This document shows positions 11,352 to 23,106 of a DNA stretch of 64,000 nt, piece after piece. Both the position numbers and the translations under genes were made by a program. The DNA lies in assembly GCA_025890175.1 (NCBI GenBank), contig JANPYM010000011.1, forward strand, positions 1,840,299 to 1,904,298, in the 5' to 3' direction. The notes under the pieces are model-generated. The model searched no databases. It was not told the origin of the DNA and worked only from the letters and a program-made list of their open reading frames with translations. The DNA is from Ciborinia camelliae (lineage: Eukaryota; Ascomycota; Leotiomycetes; Helotiales; Sclerotiniaceae). Position 1 is the first letter of the stretch. Each line of letters begins with the position of its first letter.

Positions 11352-12435
11352 TATACCTCCTCCTCCTCCTCCTCTTCCTACCTCCTCCTCCAATACCTCA
11401 ACCCCAGTTTTCCCATCCTAGCAATCAGCATCTTCACATTCTTCCGCTCATTCTTCCGCTCATCCTCCTTCTTATTCGAGATTTCCTGGACTACTTGATT
11501 GATCCCGAATTTCTCGGAATGTGGCGTTGACTCTGGTCTTGGTTACGGCCTGCCAATACCTCATATGATGTACATATATATAATCGAAGCTTTTTTTCCT
11601 CGCTCTCTGGAGCGTCGAGATTTCATCTTCTGGTTATTTTTTTGGGTGGGGGGAGAGAAGGTGGTATTGGTGGGGGACAAGGTGTAAGGGTTGGAGGCAG
11701 GAGACTCGCGTAACTCCTGATGGTTTCTGATGGGAGCTTGGAATGTTCGTGTTGAGATGAAATGAGATGAGATGACATCAAATGTACTAGGTATTCATCT
11801 TGGCTCACGTTTTGCCTACCTAATGGAATGTATAAGTGTCTTATTTCCCCTCTTTATTCGTCTAGTAAATCTGTTTTATTTGTAAAAAATTCAATATATT
11901 ATCTATATCTATCTAGATATCTATATGATGTGATGTGACAAGATGTGATGTGATGATGAAAAAATTAAAAATGGTTTTGGGGAAGAGAGGGGAGGAGGGA
12001 TTATGGATGTAGATATCGGTACCTAATCTATCTATATAAGAATATCTATCCTACCGGCTTTCAACAGCTTGCAATGGACGGACGGCTAGGCTGTGCTGGG
12101 CCAAGCATACTAGGGTTATATACTGTATCTAGCTAGATCGATACCTATTAACTTAGCTCAATACATTGATTCATATCGATAATGAAGAAAAATGTTGATT
12201 TTGTTTGGTTTTCTACTATGTCCATCGTATTTATACTACGAACTACGAACTACGAACTACGAACTACGAACTACGAACTACGAACTACGAGTAAGAAAGT
12301 AGGGAGGTAGGTAATAAGATATGAATGATAAATAAGGTAGTATCTGTTTAGTTCACTTCACTACTGCTACTCCTATTTCATTACAAATGTAAACCCGGAT
12401 CTCCTTCCTCCTTTCTTTCTCAATATAAACTCACA
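11352..12435. other. Intergenic, low complexity
   Basis: CT-rich then AT-rich DNA with a TATCTATATCTATCTAGATATCTATA repeat region near 11899-11930, GATGTGATGTGA repeats near 11930-11955, and the heptamer array listed separately. No gene is visible. Confidence 0.45.
12235..12290 (+). repeat. (ACTACGA)8 heptamer array
   Basis: Eight exact tandem copies of ACTACGA cover 56 bp in intergenic DNA. Confidence 0.95.
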
Positions 12436-13753
12436 TCACATCACATCTCCCCTCGCACTCACACTCACACTCCCCTCCATCCCCTCCACATCACCCACTC
12501 GCGCCATCTCGAGAATCTTCCATATCCTCCTTCGATTGCGTAATCCTAATGGTAGTGGTAAATCTTTTGCTTCCTTTTTTGTATCTTTTTTCTTCTTGAT
12601 TTCCTGGTCCTCGTCCTCACTTTCTTCTGTGGGCTCTTCTTCTTCTTGTGTGTCTTCTGTGGGTGAGGAAGAGGGCGGAATGTATAATTCGCTGTTGTTA
12701 GCTAGTATGTTGTAGATGGAAAGGAATGTTGTGTTTGGGGTGGATTTAGTGGTGGGTTTGGTGGTGCTTAGGGAGATGATTATGCTGGATGTGTTTAGGT
12801 CCCAGAGCCAGGGGATTGGAGGGAGATTTGGGGGAGTGGAAGGGGATATGGAAGTTGAAGTGCGAGTGTTTAGAGAATCGGAAGTGGGGGATGTATGTTG
12901 TATTATCATATCTTCAATTTCGGGAATGGAAAGAGGATTTGCTTCGAGTAACTATTTTCAGAGGAATTCTGTTAGTTTCTTTTAAGGGGAGGAAAGGATA
13001 TGAATAGGGAAGATCGAGAGAAAGTGAGAGAAGATGGGAGTAACTGAAAAAGGCGATTGACTACATACCGGACCAAAAGTCTCATCGTCGTCTGGTTCCC
13101 AATATACATTTCTACAACTTCTCCCCCCATAGTAATCATGTGGTTCGTCCAGTATATACGGATATGACAACGGAACCGTCTCGCCAAACAAACGCCGATA
13201 GAGAACTTCCCAGAAAGAATATATATCCGTGATTCTATCATCGGTTGGGACTCTTTCTTCTGCTTGCTTATTTGAGAGCTGGAGTTTTGAGGTGGTAGTG
13301 AAATAATTTTCGGTTACTTCCATACAAGCTTCATGAATAGGGATGAAGAGATCACCTCCACCGTTTTGGATGGGAGATGGTGTGAATTTCTGAGTCTCAA
13401 CGGCAAATGCAGTGACTCTTTTTCCCGGTATTATCGGCTCCCCAGTTGAGGAATATAATTTCAGAGGTGCTGAAGATGAGCCGGGCTGTTTAGAATCGGA
13501 AGGTAAGCTAGGAATTGAGAGGATATCAAAACTTGTTGATTCGCCGTGGGATTTTGCGGGGATTTTTAAGATGTGACGGGTGGATTTTGGGGGTGGGTTG
13601 GGCCCGAGATGGAAGGAATAGGTTGTAAGGGGTGGACAGTCGCGGGGGTGGTATGCGTCAAGGGTGAGATTGGTGGAGGTGGGGTTGGAAGATTCGGTGT
13701 GTGCGGATGTTAGGAGGAGGGATTTGGTGAGCCATTCTGTGGGTTGATTGGAT
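12436..13753 (-). CDS. Fungal F-box-family-like protein, 5' end unresolved
   Basis: Two exons are clear: 13069-13753 (open, 5' limit uncertain) and 12436-12951, joined across a 117-bp GT-AG intron; together they give about 400 residues. The order of blocks FIPIHEACMEV, ITDIYSFWEVLYRRLF, GRSCRNVYWEPDDDE, IPWLWDL and LPLGLRNRRRIWKIL resembles large fungal F-box-type hypothetical proteins, which share an F/I-P-x-H-x-x-C block followed by a W-rich C-terminal half. A Glu/Lys-rich acidic insert (TQEEEEPTEESEDED) lies before the last block. Reading upstream, the frame stops at 13783-13785 without an ATG. Possible acceptors lie near 13754 and 13742, but I could not find a first exon with an F-box or start codon. 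It may have a small first exon or be a decaying gene. Confidence 0.55.
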
Positions 13754-15654
13754 CTGTGACGGGAGTCAATAAGGGTTGATATTTATGGTTGGAAGGTATA
13801 AGAGCATGGATAGAAAGTATAGTTGATAGATATTAAACTTGAGCAGGACATAACAAAGGGTCGAAGCGAGATGTTTGGGCTCTCCATTTCGAGCATGATT
13901 TCGATGTTCACTTGTACATCTAGAGGAAAGGTAGGAAATAGAGAATCGAGTCACGATTCATCAGGATCTCGAAGTTGGCTTTAAAGCGTATAGAAGCACT
14001 ACGCCGGAAAGGAAGAACGAGTATCTCAGACAATATAAACTTCTCTCGAATGATAAAAACTCGGATAATTTGCGTTTCTATAATGGCAAGACTGAAAGAG
14101 CATAGAAATTTGAACTTACAAACTACCGCTTTCGTGTATGGGAGCTCCACAGAGAGAGCAATAGATTTGAGGCATGCTGTACGCGAAAAGAGTATAAACG
14201 ACCGAAAATATATTCAATGTAGATAAAGTAGATGGTAAGTTACAAATCAAAGTTCATAGAAAGTTCTTGCAAACTGATAATCTGTCGGTAATGTAAGTGC
14301 CTAGACGGCTGAGTATATCGTCTGTTTCTTGAATAGGTAATAATTCGCTTGATTATAGGTATTCAAGACATCAGATACTACCTTGTATAGCAGATATAAT
14401 ATCATTCAATTATGGGCAAACTTGTGATGATCCGAAATAGATATCTTATATTAAATAGAATTCCGCACAGAAAGGTCATCGAGAGTTGAGTTGGGTGGTT
14501 CATCTAGAAAGAATAGTGAGTCAGGTGGGGTACTAATCCCAAATAGGAAAGGGACATATAAAATCGTGACATTTGTCATCCGAGATCACAAATTATGATC
14601 AATGATCAGCACTTGGGCATACAACAAATTTCTCCATTTGATAACATACATGTACTACAGCGGCAATCAATATGATCGGCGGTTACATCCTTCCGCCCCC
14701 CATTTTTACAATTGTATCGTAGATAGGGGGCGAAAGCATTGAACACTCGATTATTCCTTTGGAGTTGCATCGGATTGCCAAGTGGCAGAGGCGATTGACA
14801 ATCTAGTTTCATTGCATTCAAGCCATTCAGGTAGCTGGTAACCCTGACTGCAAGATATCAGCGGAAGCCGGCAAGCCTTTGACTATTATCTGCAAGCCAA
14901 CGAGGTCATGTCACAGCTGACGGGATTTATCTTCATTTTTTATTAAACAATGATCACGTGTAGGCCGATCAGCTACTGGCAGCTGGTACAAGCCAGCCAG
15001 CGAGAAGCAATATATCACTAGCGAGTAAGCTAGAAATATTAAGTTAGCTGATAACTTTCTGGCTGGTTGGTTGGCCACTCGGCAGTTTCAGTCCCAAATC
15101 AACCCGCAAACCTATAAGGGAATTCGAATCCTAAACATGGAAATTTGGGATACATGATCGTTTCACAGAATCCGTATAGTGGGTTGAGCAATTAGTATAG
15201 CCTCGGTACAATTGCCGAAGCCATTGAGATGCCAGCATGGCTGAGTTCCCCAAAAGGAGTAAACGGTGTGATATAATTTTGCTTGATGTCATTTGGGACC
15301 GGGAGAGATGGATTAATTCTTACGAGATAGGCCACGAGAAGGACCTATTCTTCAACTTTGGTCTAGGTACAGGAAATTAATCCCAAATCAAGCTTCGATT
15401 GTCTATATCTGGGAAGCTGAATATCACACTCCTTGGTTTCTTTCCGATTTTACAGATTTCGTGTGACCTTCATGCTTTAAGAGGGTTGAATAATGTTGAT
15501 AGAGCACGAAAGGTTTCGTGAGACTCAAATACTATATAGAGCCTCGAATCACATAGTAGTCGATGAAGAAATTCAAAAATCAAACAGTATATCGATTTTA
15601 ATCGCACAAATACTGTACAAGCGCGGAGATAACACTCCTATTGCCCATCCGAAA
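13754..15654. other. Intergenic; includes a Cys-rich open fragment
   Basis: No complete gene is supported. On the minus strand, 14606-14812 encodes a short Cys-rich peptide (from an internal Met: MKLDC...YNCKNGG...DCRCSTC...ICCMPKC) with no signal peptide in frame. It could be a last exon of a small secreted protein. Otherwise the DNA is AT-rich with CAGCTGGTACAAGCCAGCCAG-type repeats near 14970-15080. Confidence 0.3.
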
Positions 15655-17510
15655 ATGCATCTTTACGTTTTTCTCTTTCCATTACTAGCATCCGCTCTAT
15701 CTGGAAGTAAGTTTTCTATGAATCTAGGGGTTTAACGGTTTCTAATATGTCCGTAGCAGATGGGACATCGGTATTTCCAACAAATTCTGCCAATAGCACT
15801 TTCCCAAGTTCATCTAAATCGACATCAACCAAATCATCCAAGTCAATTATCTTGTCCACAGAATTTTCATCAACAGTCACTGGATCCTCAGTTCAAGGAA
15901 TTGCAACAGCTAAAAGGTGAGCATAATTAATACTCCCGATACTCAAATCTGTTTGATTATTTAGTCTTATATTTCCTATTTTCCCCCAATATAATTCAAG
16001 TCCTGAGCTTCCATTATCTTTTCCATAGGTACTGACTAACCTCACTCTTTAGTGTAACTTCGGTTTGTACTGCATCCTCATGTATGAGCGGCTGCATCCC
16101 AGGGCCCACACATGGAACAAACGTACCACCCTACACTACACCTGAACCCGTTATAACCGATCTTGATTTGAGAAGACACCAAATAGCTAGTCGAGTTCCT
16201 CTCGATAAACGCGGAGCAACATCCGACATTCTTAGTCTTGGAGGCTGTGCCATGACTACAAGTCTTACTCGACCTGCTTGGCCTGCAATAACTAAGGATA
16301 TAATGAGTCCTGACAATGCAGGAAATTTACCGACTAGGTTCAAAGCCTTATCAAGATATGATCGTGCTACCAATGTCGGCTGTGTCTTTACTACTACGAG
16401 GTTAAATGTGGCTGCTTTCACAAATGCTCCTACTTTTACGGACTATTCTGGAAAACTGTTCAAGAATAACAACGATGGTAGTCTTGATCATGCTTGTAAG
16501 TATTTTACCAGCCAGATTTATGAGTATAAACAAATGTTAATGAAATTCGAATACAGATGAGAAAGCTTGGCTAAAACAATTCTTTGATACTACATTCAAA
16601 AGTCAAATTGGCGCAGGCAAAATTACCTGCCCCCAGATCAATCAATTTTTCTTCCCTACAGGCCACAAATTATTACAACCAGTCTTTGATGGACTCGGAA
16701 GTAACATCAACCTTGACTTTATCATCATGTCCCAGTACATCAATGGATGGAAATCTATATTCTTCCCTGAAGCTGGAGGATCATTTCCACAACAATTCCT
16801 AACCCCTGACTGGTTGATACCATCGACTGGTGGTGATGCTGGGTGGAAATGGCCTAGTGGAAATTCAAATACTCAATATTCGGCAAAAGATGCTTTGGCC
16901 ATTATGTTAAGCTACTTTGAGAAAGTTCTCTATGGCACGTTGGAGATGAAGACGGATAACATGTTCAAAATGATTGATAAGACGAATAATCAAATTTATG
17001 GACAGCTGTAAGTCATTTACCACCTTCTACCTTCTATCTTTGACTTAGGTACCTATACTCTACTAACAACATCGATATAGACTAAACGCCCACGTAGAAG
17101 TGCTCAAGCAACCCAACACAGCAGCCTATAAAGCCGCATTCCCCGGTGTCGACGGAATCGCCTCATCATATAAAGATTTCATCACCACCACGATCCTCCC
17201 ACAAATCAACGAACCGCCCAAATATCTAACCAAGCTTTGGAAAAATACCATCCTGCCCGATGTAGCCAACGCGAAGAAACTCAAAGATGTAGGCACGGAT
17301 CCGGCCAATCCAAACAATCCGGGCAAATATCTTCCCGAGTGGACCAAAATTGATAATCTTGTCGCGGCGCATGAAAAGCATTATTATTCTTCGGGGAAAT
17401 ATTCTTGGGATTACTCGTTTGCTTTTACTTGGGTTGCTGTTCGTGCACCACTTCAAACTAGCTCGGTTCCGGTTCCGGTTACTTCTACTTCGCCTTCAAC
17501 TTCGATGTAG
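15655..17510 (+). CDS. Secreted protein of unknown function (5 exons, 511 aa)
   Basis: Exons: 15655-15706, 15757-15916, 16053-16495, 16557-17007, 17081-17510, with introns of 50-136 bp; the sum is 512 codons. The ATG opens a signal peptide, MHLYVFLFPLLASALSG. A Ser/Thr/Lys-rich linker (residues about 20-70) and a Cys-containing TSVCTASSCMSGCIPGP block follow. The folded part is marked by LSLGGCAMTTSLTRPAWPAI, LDHAYEKAWLKQFF, DFIIMSQYINGWKS and KWPSGNSNTQYSAKDA. The LDHAYEKxWLxxFF block recalls regions that follow catalytic domains in some large fungal secreted chitinases, but no GH18 motif (DxxDxDxE) is present. The C-terminus is a Pro/Ser/Thr tail. I infer an extracellular or wall protein; enzymatic role unknown. 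Codons across all four junctions read cleanly. Confidence 0.75.
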
Positions 17511-18406
17511 AAATTCATAGCTCATCTTCAGTCATATATTCAATCTCTAGATACCTACCTAGATATATAAGATCATCTTGCATACGTATATACGAGTAAA
17601 CCGATCTAATCCAATATCATCTGGATTCTAGAAAAATTCCTCCAACTCCAGCTTCAACTTCAAATCCAAATCTATTCATTATCTATCATATTCATCACAT
17701 CATATCATATCATCACCTACCTACCTAGATATTATATTATTTTAATTCCATTGATTCCATCTAAACCGCCCGCACACATCACTCCTCCCTCCCTCTCTCT
17801 CTCTCCTTATCTCTCTCTTTCTACCTAAATCACCATCCATTTTCCATCTTCCATATCTTGCAATACCTTTTTTAACCCATACCTACCTACCTACATACAT
17901 ACATACATACATACACAACCAAGCCTCACCAAGTTCCCATCTAATTAAATTAAATTAACTCTATTAAAATCACAAACCACATATAAAATGAATGAATAGT
18001 GCAGATTAGTGTATAGTATTCAGAGTATATAGATTAACCAAAGCTAGGCTGTATTAGATCTCTAGACTATTCTACGGCTTAGGTATACAGCTGCTGGCTA
18101 CTTTCAACGAAATCTATTATCGTTTATAATAAATGGAATAAATGGAATCAAAAATATGGATCGCTAAAGTGTAAGTGTCGCTTATGCGAGTGTAGATAAG
18201 GAAGGTAGATTTAGATACCTACCTATCGAGCTTATGTATATATGTATGTATGTATGTATGTATGTACCTTTCCCAATACGATTGAATCAAATATGTACAA
18301 TCCACTTACTTCCACCCATACACATCCATACACATCTATTTCCCACTCCCTCCCATACCTAGGTACCTACTATCTACACCATCCCCTCCCCCACCTCACA
18401 TCCTCC
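17511..18406. other. Intergenic, repeat-rich
   Basis: 3' flank between two converging genes. It carries CATCACATCATATCATATC repeats near 17690, (CTACCTAC)(ATAC)n near 17880-17915, (TATG)n at about 18238-18264 and TACCTAGGTACCTAC near 18355. No gene is visible. Confidence 0.5.
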
Positions 18407-19384
18407 TTAAACACCAACCGCGGCCCTCGCCTGCGCAACAATGGTCTCCAAATTCTCAGCTCCATCCTCGAGCCTCAGCGTCGTAGTACGTTCAGGATGC
18501 CTCCCACACCTCCTCGGTTTACTCGGTTTCCCCCTCCAACAACCCGAGAAGGGATGTCTCCCCACCCTCTCCCTCTGCGTCCCCTTGCCCCCAAAATTCC
18601 CCTTCATCCCACAGTATTCTCGCTCGCGCGGTCCCTTCTCCATGAATTCCTTCACGTGCATCCAGAGTTCACATCGGCCCGTCCCGCAATATCGACACAT
18701 CTTCGCGTCCGATTTCGTAAAGGCGTATTCGGCATCGTTGGGTCCGGCGCGCCGAGTGGTGAGCGGGAGCGCCGTGCCGTGGATCGCTCGGTAGATTAGG
18801 TACGTGTGTCGGGTTGTGAGCCCGAGACACGTGGCATCGATGGGGTCGAGGTGGGAGAAAATTTCGAGTTTGAGCTCGTTGGGGAGAGTGGATAATGTGA
18901 TTTTCTCTTTTTGTTCTTCTTGTCCTTCTTTTGGGGCTTCTTCCTTTTCTTCCATGGCTTGGGAGAGAGATAGAGATGTTTGGAGCAGATGTGAAGGCAT
19001 GGGCATGGGGAGGATACTTAATCTCCTTGTGATTTCAGGACTGGGGACAATAGATAATCTTCGAGTGATTTCGGGGGTGACTTCGAAAGTCCAATCGCCT
19101 TCTTTTTCTTCTTCTCCTCCTACTATGGCATCGATATCGACATCTTCCGAATCCGAGGAGGCACCAGAGGAATTTTCAGTGTCGGTATTGGTGAGAGATT
19201 TGCAATCTGCGGTATGTGAAGCAGGGGAATCCAAACCGGCGTTAGATGAAGAAGTGGGAGTAGTGAATGGAGAGGATGCCATGAGGTCTCGAAGCATAGA
19301 TTCCAGACCTAGGTTGGAGGTAGATGGGTGGTCCGAGGTTGGAGTGGAGATGAAGGTGGATGGAGAAGTATGACGGGAAGACAT
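18407..19384 (-). CDS. F-box protein (325 aa, single exon)
   Basis: Predicted substrate adaptor for an SCF ubiquitin ligase. From the ATG at 19384 (MSSRHTSPSTF) there is a long Ser/Thr/acidic N-terminal region containing a duplicated SPEITRRLSI / TPEITRRLSI motif. The F-box is LSTLPNELKLEIFSHLDPIDATCLGLT (in two halves LSTLPNELKLEIFSHL and DPIDATCLGLT), about residues 165-195. After it comes a Cys/His-containing patch, CRYCGTGRCELWMHVKEFM, and a basic tail. An in-frame TTG lies 14 codons upstream, but the ATG is preferred because its context (caccATGTC) is good. The region after the F-box is short, so substrate recognition is unknown. Confidence 0.85.
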   Translation of the reverse strand: MSSRHTSPSTFISTPTSDHPSTSNLGLESMLRDLMASSPFTTPTSSSNAGLDSPASHTADCKSLTNTDTENSSGASSDSEDVDIDAIVGGEEEKEGDWTFEVTPEITRRLSIVPSPEITRRLSILPMPMPSHLLQTSLSLSQAMEEKEEAPKEGQEEQKEKITLSTLPNELKLEIFSHLDPIDATCLGLTTRHTYLIYRAIHGTALPLTTRRAGPNDAEYAFTKSDAKMCRYCGTGRCELWMHVKEFMEKGPREREYCGMKGNFGGKGTQRERVGRHPFSGCWRGKPSKPRRCGRHPERTTTLRLEDGAENLETIVAQARAAVGV

Positions 19385-21725
19385 GGTGAATTTCTTCCCT
19401 TTCGAAAGGTGAGATAATATTGCCAATCTCTTGAGTTGTTTCGTGGGTAGAAATTATATGTTCTCCTCCACGGGTTTGCTCGATGACGTTGATGTCTCTC
19501 GATCTTTCAAAAAGGGGATGGTTCAGGAGACAATGTTGTCTGGTAGTTCAGTTAGTAAACAATCCAGTTTGTTATAGAATGACTCACTCTTACTACCCAA
19601 ATGCCCGCTCCGTGGCGACGGTGTCATTGATTCCTCTATCGTATATATGAAGGTAAATATCGTGATTCTAATATCTCGTGATTGCCCCTACCATATCAAA
19701 CCCTTAATTCGCAATTATATCCGTGAATGGAATCTCCTCTTAATATATACAGTCGTATGTGAAATGATTCGTCGTATCGGCCAATATATACAAATATATC
19801 TCTCGTTAATATATATGCAGTCCTCGTCTCGAATTCCGTCTAATCTAAGCGTATAATCGTATTCTATATCATCTATATCATCGTAAGTATCAATCATTCA
19901 AATCCAAATCCAAAATTCAAACCCACACACACACATCAATAATATCCATCCGCCCACTTCCCCCGGAGTCTCCCAGTGTCCGCCCACACACCAAACCAAT
20001 CCGGAACAAACCAGTCCAAACCAAACCAAACCAGGAACTAAGTTCTAAGTTTTAAGTTCTAACCAGACCCCGGGGACCCAAGTCACCCAAGTCACCCAAC
20101 TACACTAAGAAGCCCCTCTAAAGACACCCGCCAGTCTAGCCATAAAAAAGGGCAAGAAAAAACCCCGGAACTAGGTACCTACCTACCTAGATACTTAATA
20201 CCAAACGATATTCGCCTCTCTCCTCAAGACTCCAATTTCCACGGCTCGCTCGCACTCTCGGAATCTCTCCCCCCTCAAGTTCCAGTTCCAGTTCCCACAC
20301 CCCGTCCCGACCCACTTACTAATTTAGTGATTGATCTCTTGAAAAAAAGCGGATCGTCGCCTCGACAAGGTAATTGATCCGGAAGCACCGCGCCCAGGTG
20401 GTGAGCACACACACACCCTTCATTTATCATTTATCAGGGGAATCGTGGATTAGGCTTCATGACTTGATTTTGCTTGGATATTATTATATATATATATACC
20501 TACCTATATATAGGTAATATTTGAGTGGTTTTCATATATATATTGTTACATACCTAGATACCTAGATAATCTTACGATTAAATATAAATCCAAATCCAAA
20601 TCCAAATCCAAATCCTACAAAGAAGAATTGATAATGATATTGATATTGTAAAGTTTGGTTGTATATACGTACATACGTATATATATATATATATATAATT
20701 TAGATATATTTTCGAGCTGTTGATATATCTACCTAACTACCTACCTACCTTACATACAGGATAGGAAAATACCTACCTACCCGGGCGTGCCTAACCTCAG
20801 CCACCCAGGTAGTATTTAAGAGGGATCAATGAGATGATTCGCAAGGAAATATGATTCCGGTACCACACCATACCTGAGTAGATAATAGGTAGGTAGGAGG
20901 TAGGTAGGAGGTACCTTCTAAAGTACTCACCGACACTTATCCGAGCGTAGCATACATACTTTTCGGAATGAAGGAGATGGATGGGTGTGTAAGCTTTACT
21001 TTCCTTCACGTTTGGTTTGCTCCTCGATTACCCACCCATCCACGCACCCATCAAGAAAATATTCCGACAGCAGAATCCAACAAACAACCATTTTTCTCTT
21101 CAGATACCTATTGAGAGTACCTAGGTACCTAGGTACCTAGGTACCTAGATCGATGTCTATTTCTCGGGTTATCAGACCAGTCAGCCATGCAAACGAGATC
21201 AGCTCATACCTACCTACCTTGGTACCTACCTACATACATCATGATGAGTAGGTAGGGAGGTAGGTAGGTAGGTAGGTAGGTAAAAACACATCAAACAATT
21301 AACCATGCGATACCTACCTACCTACTCACACTAAATACGTAAGGAGTTTTTGTACAGACCTCCAACTCCATAACGCGGGCAAACATAAAAAACCAACATG
21401 AAATGATACGACTGGTTTGCGTAGCTGCGAAAGATCATCGAATATGTATCATTAAAACTTTTCTTCCGTCAGATTTTCTTCCACTGACGACATGTTCGGT
21501 CGATCATCGCCCATCAACCCTACTGCGACTGGAGCGCAAGAAATTGCTAATCGTGTACCCCATACCCCAAGCTAATCCTTCATTCTTCCCCCACACATCT
21601 TCATCCACTCATCGCCTACTTCCGATATATTGTCCTTGGCCATTATATCCTCCAATAGAATATGCAATACCATTCTATCGTCTAATCGGTCTTCATCCCA
21701 CCATAACCCCTCTCTCTCCCCCCCT
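19385..21725. other. Intergenic, rich in TACCTAGGTA repeats
   Basis: No gene is supported on either strand. It has CCAAACCAAACC repeats near 20015, AAATCC hexamers at about 20585-20615, (AT)n near 20675-20697, a palindromic (GTACCTAG)n tract at about 21117-21149 and (GGTA)n at about 21249-21282. Parts of the upstream F-box promoter lie at its left end. Confidence 0.5.
21117..21149. repeat. Palindromic (GTACCTAG)4 array
   Basis: Four tandem copies of the 8-mer GTACCTAG. Each unit overlaps the palindrome TACCTAGGTA, so the array can fold on itself. Confidence 0.9.
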
Positions 21726-22448
21726 TTACAACGAAATCCAAATAACACTAATAACCACATCCAATCCCTTTCCTTCACCTCCCTCATATTTAAAACTCCA
21801 CATGCCGTCCGTCTTCTCATTCCAGTATGCTCCCGTCGCGCTATGCATTCCCCTCCTTCCCACATGAGGCTTTCCATCCGTACTCTTCGCATCTCCCTTT
21901 GCATCACTCGTGGTTATTTTCGCATCGTCTTTTCCCTCGGCCTCGGCTGAAGAAGTAGGGGGCACGGCTTTCGATTTGTTGAGAGAGGACGTCGGAACCA
22001 AATGTTGGATGATGGTGCTGTTGACTGCGTATTTGAAGGAGGGGGAAATGCCACTTGCGGGGGTCGATTCCGAGATTAGGGATTTGAGGATGGAGTTCTG
22101 CGTCGGAGTAGTGGTTAGTTGTCGTGCTTGCTTCGGCGGGGTTGTCGTCTTGGTAAAAAGTAAGGTTGTATACATACAATGATTGTAGTATTCCAAGATT
22201 CAGTCTTGGTATGTTCATAGAACTCGGCACTTCCAAGTGCATTCTGACACGCCTATTCATCCAATTCTCAGTATTCCATCCCATCCAAAATCATCACCAA
22301 CAAAATCTATACGTATGTATTGGTAAACATGCAGAAAACTCACATCATTTGCGATTTGTCTCAATCTTGTGTATGAAATGGGCTAGGAGTATCCATTAGC
22401 CAAAGATCTTCCTTACCATCCAGGACCAAAACTTACAGGAGTTGCCAT
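21726..22448 (-). CDS. Dynein light chain, Tctex-1 type (4 exons, 165 aa)
   Basis: Accessory light chain of cytoplasmic dynein, in the Tctex1/DYNLT family. Exons: 22437-22448, 22344-22382, 22178-22252, 21726-22097; the sum is 166 codons. The first exon encodes only MATP; the spliced N-terminus reads MATPPISYTRLRQIAND, then ACQNAL, EFYEHTKTESWNTTII and NSILKSLISEST. The Tctex core follows: SFKYAVNSTIIQHL, HSATGAYWNEKTDGMWSFKYE and LDVVISVIWISL to the end. Between the two core halves is a low-complexity Ser/Ala/Lys/Asp insert of about 45 residues, making it longer than the roughly 113 residues usual for the family. It is divergent from VTC1 with 658 bp between starts. Confidence 0.9.
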
Positions 22449-23106
22449 ATTTGCTTTCTCTTCTTTAAATGATGCAATAGTATAGGAGTCAGATTGTCTG
22501 GCGATGTGAAATCTCAATGTGGTTGAACCTTTTCCGTTTGTTTTGTTTTGTTTGGTTCGTGAGGCTTAAGTGGCAGTTTACTTGTACCATCCAGGTCCCA
22601 CGCAACGCAACAAGGAGCTATCCATTTCATTTTGCCAATTCACGTGCTAGAACGACGTTCACGATGTTAATTGGTCAGCCATATCCGCGCTAAAGAGCTA
22701 TGAGCATTGACCAATAATATTACACCGGAAGCAACGTGTGTGTAAAAAGGTGGGGCGGGGAGCTCATCCATTGAATCTAGCTAATCTAGATGAAGGTGTG
22801 TACCTGATTAATGCCTCTTCCAACCTAAGCTTCCCATTCCCGTTTCTCTTTCATAAATCCACAACATTAGTACCTATTTTGATTTTGCAGCGATTAAAAA
22901 TTTATATTTTCCAAATACCAAGCCCGTACGACGAGGTTACACAAGTTTGCAGGGACGAAGACATTTCCAAATCATCGATTTTTCTTGTACTCTCTTGCAC
23001 CAATTGATTTGAAGCGGCTGTCTAAGACATTTCGTCCTTATATCGTCATACCATACATACATACCTCCCTCACACACACGCATCCGCAAACACAATCTCA
23101 TTCAAG
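22449..23106. promoter_or_regulatory. Divergent promoter between dynein light chain and VTC1
   Basis: 658 bp shared by two divergent genes. Visible elements are a CCAAT immediately followed by a palindromic CACGTG (22641-22646), and an inverted pair ATTGGTCA (22670-22677) and TGACCAAT (22708-22715). In yeast, CACGTG is the Pho4 site and VTC genes are phosphate-regulated, so the E-box may serve VTC1; that link is inference. Confidence 0.5.

Noticed and set aside
19385..19426. Upstream extension of the F-box protein by 14 codons
   Set aside because: The first codon would be TTG; the ATG at 19384 is in better context.
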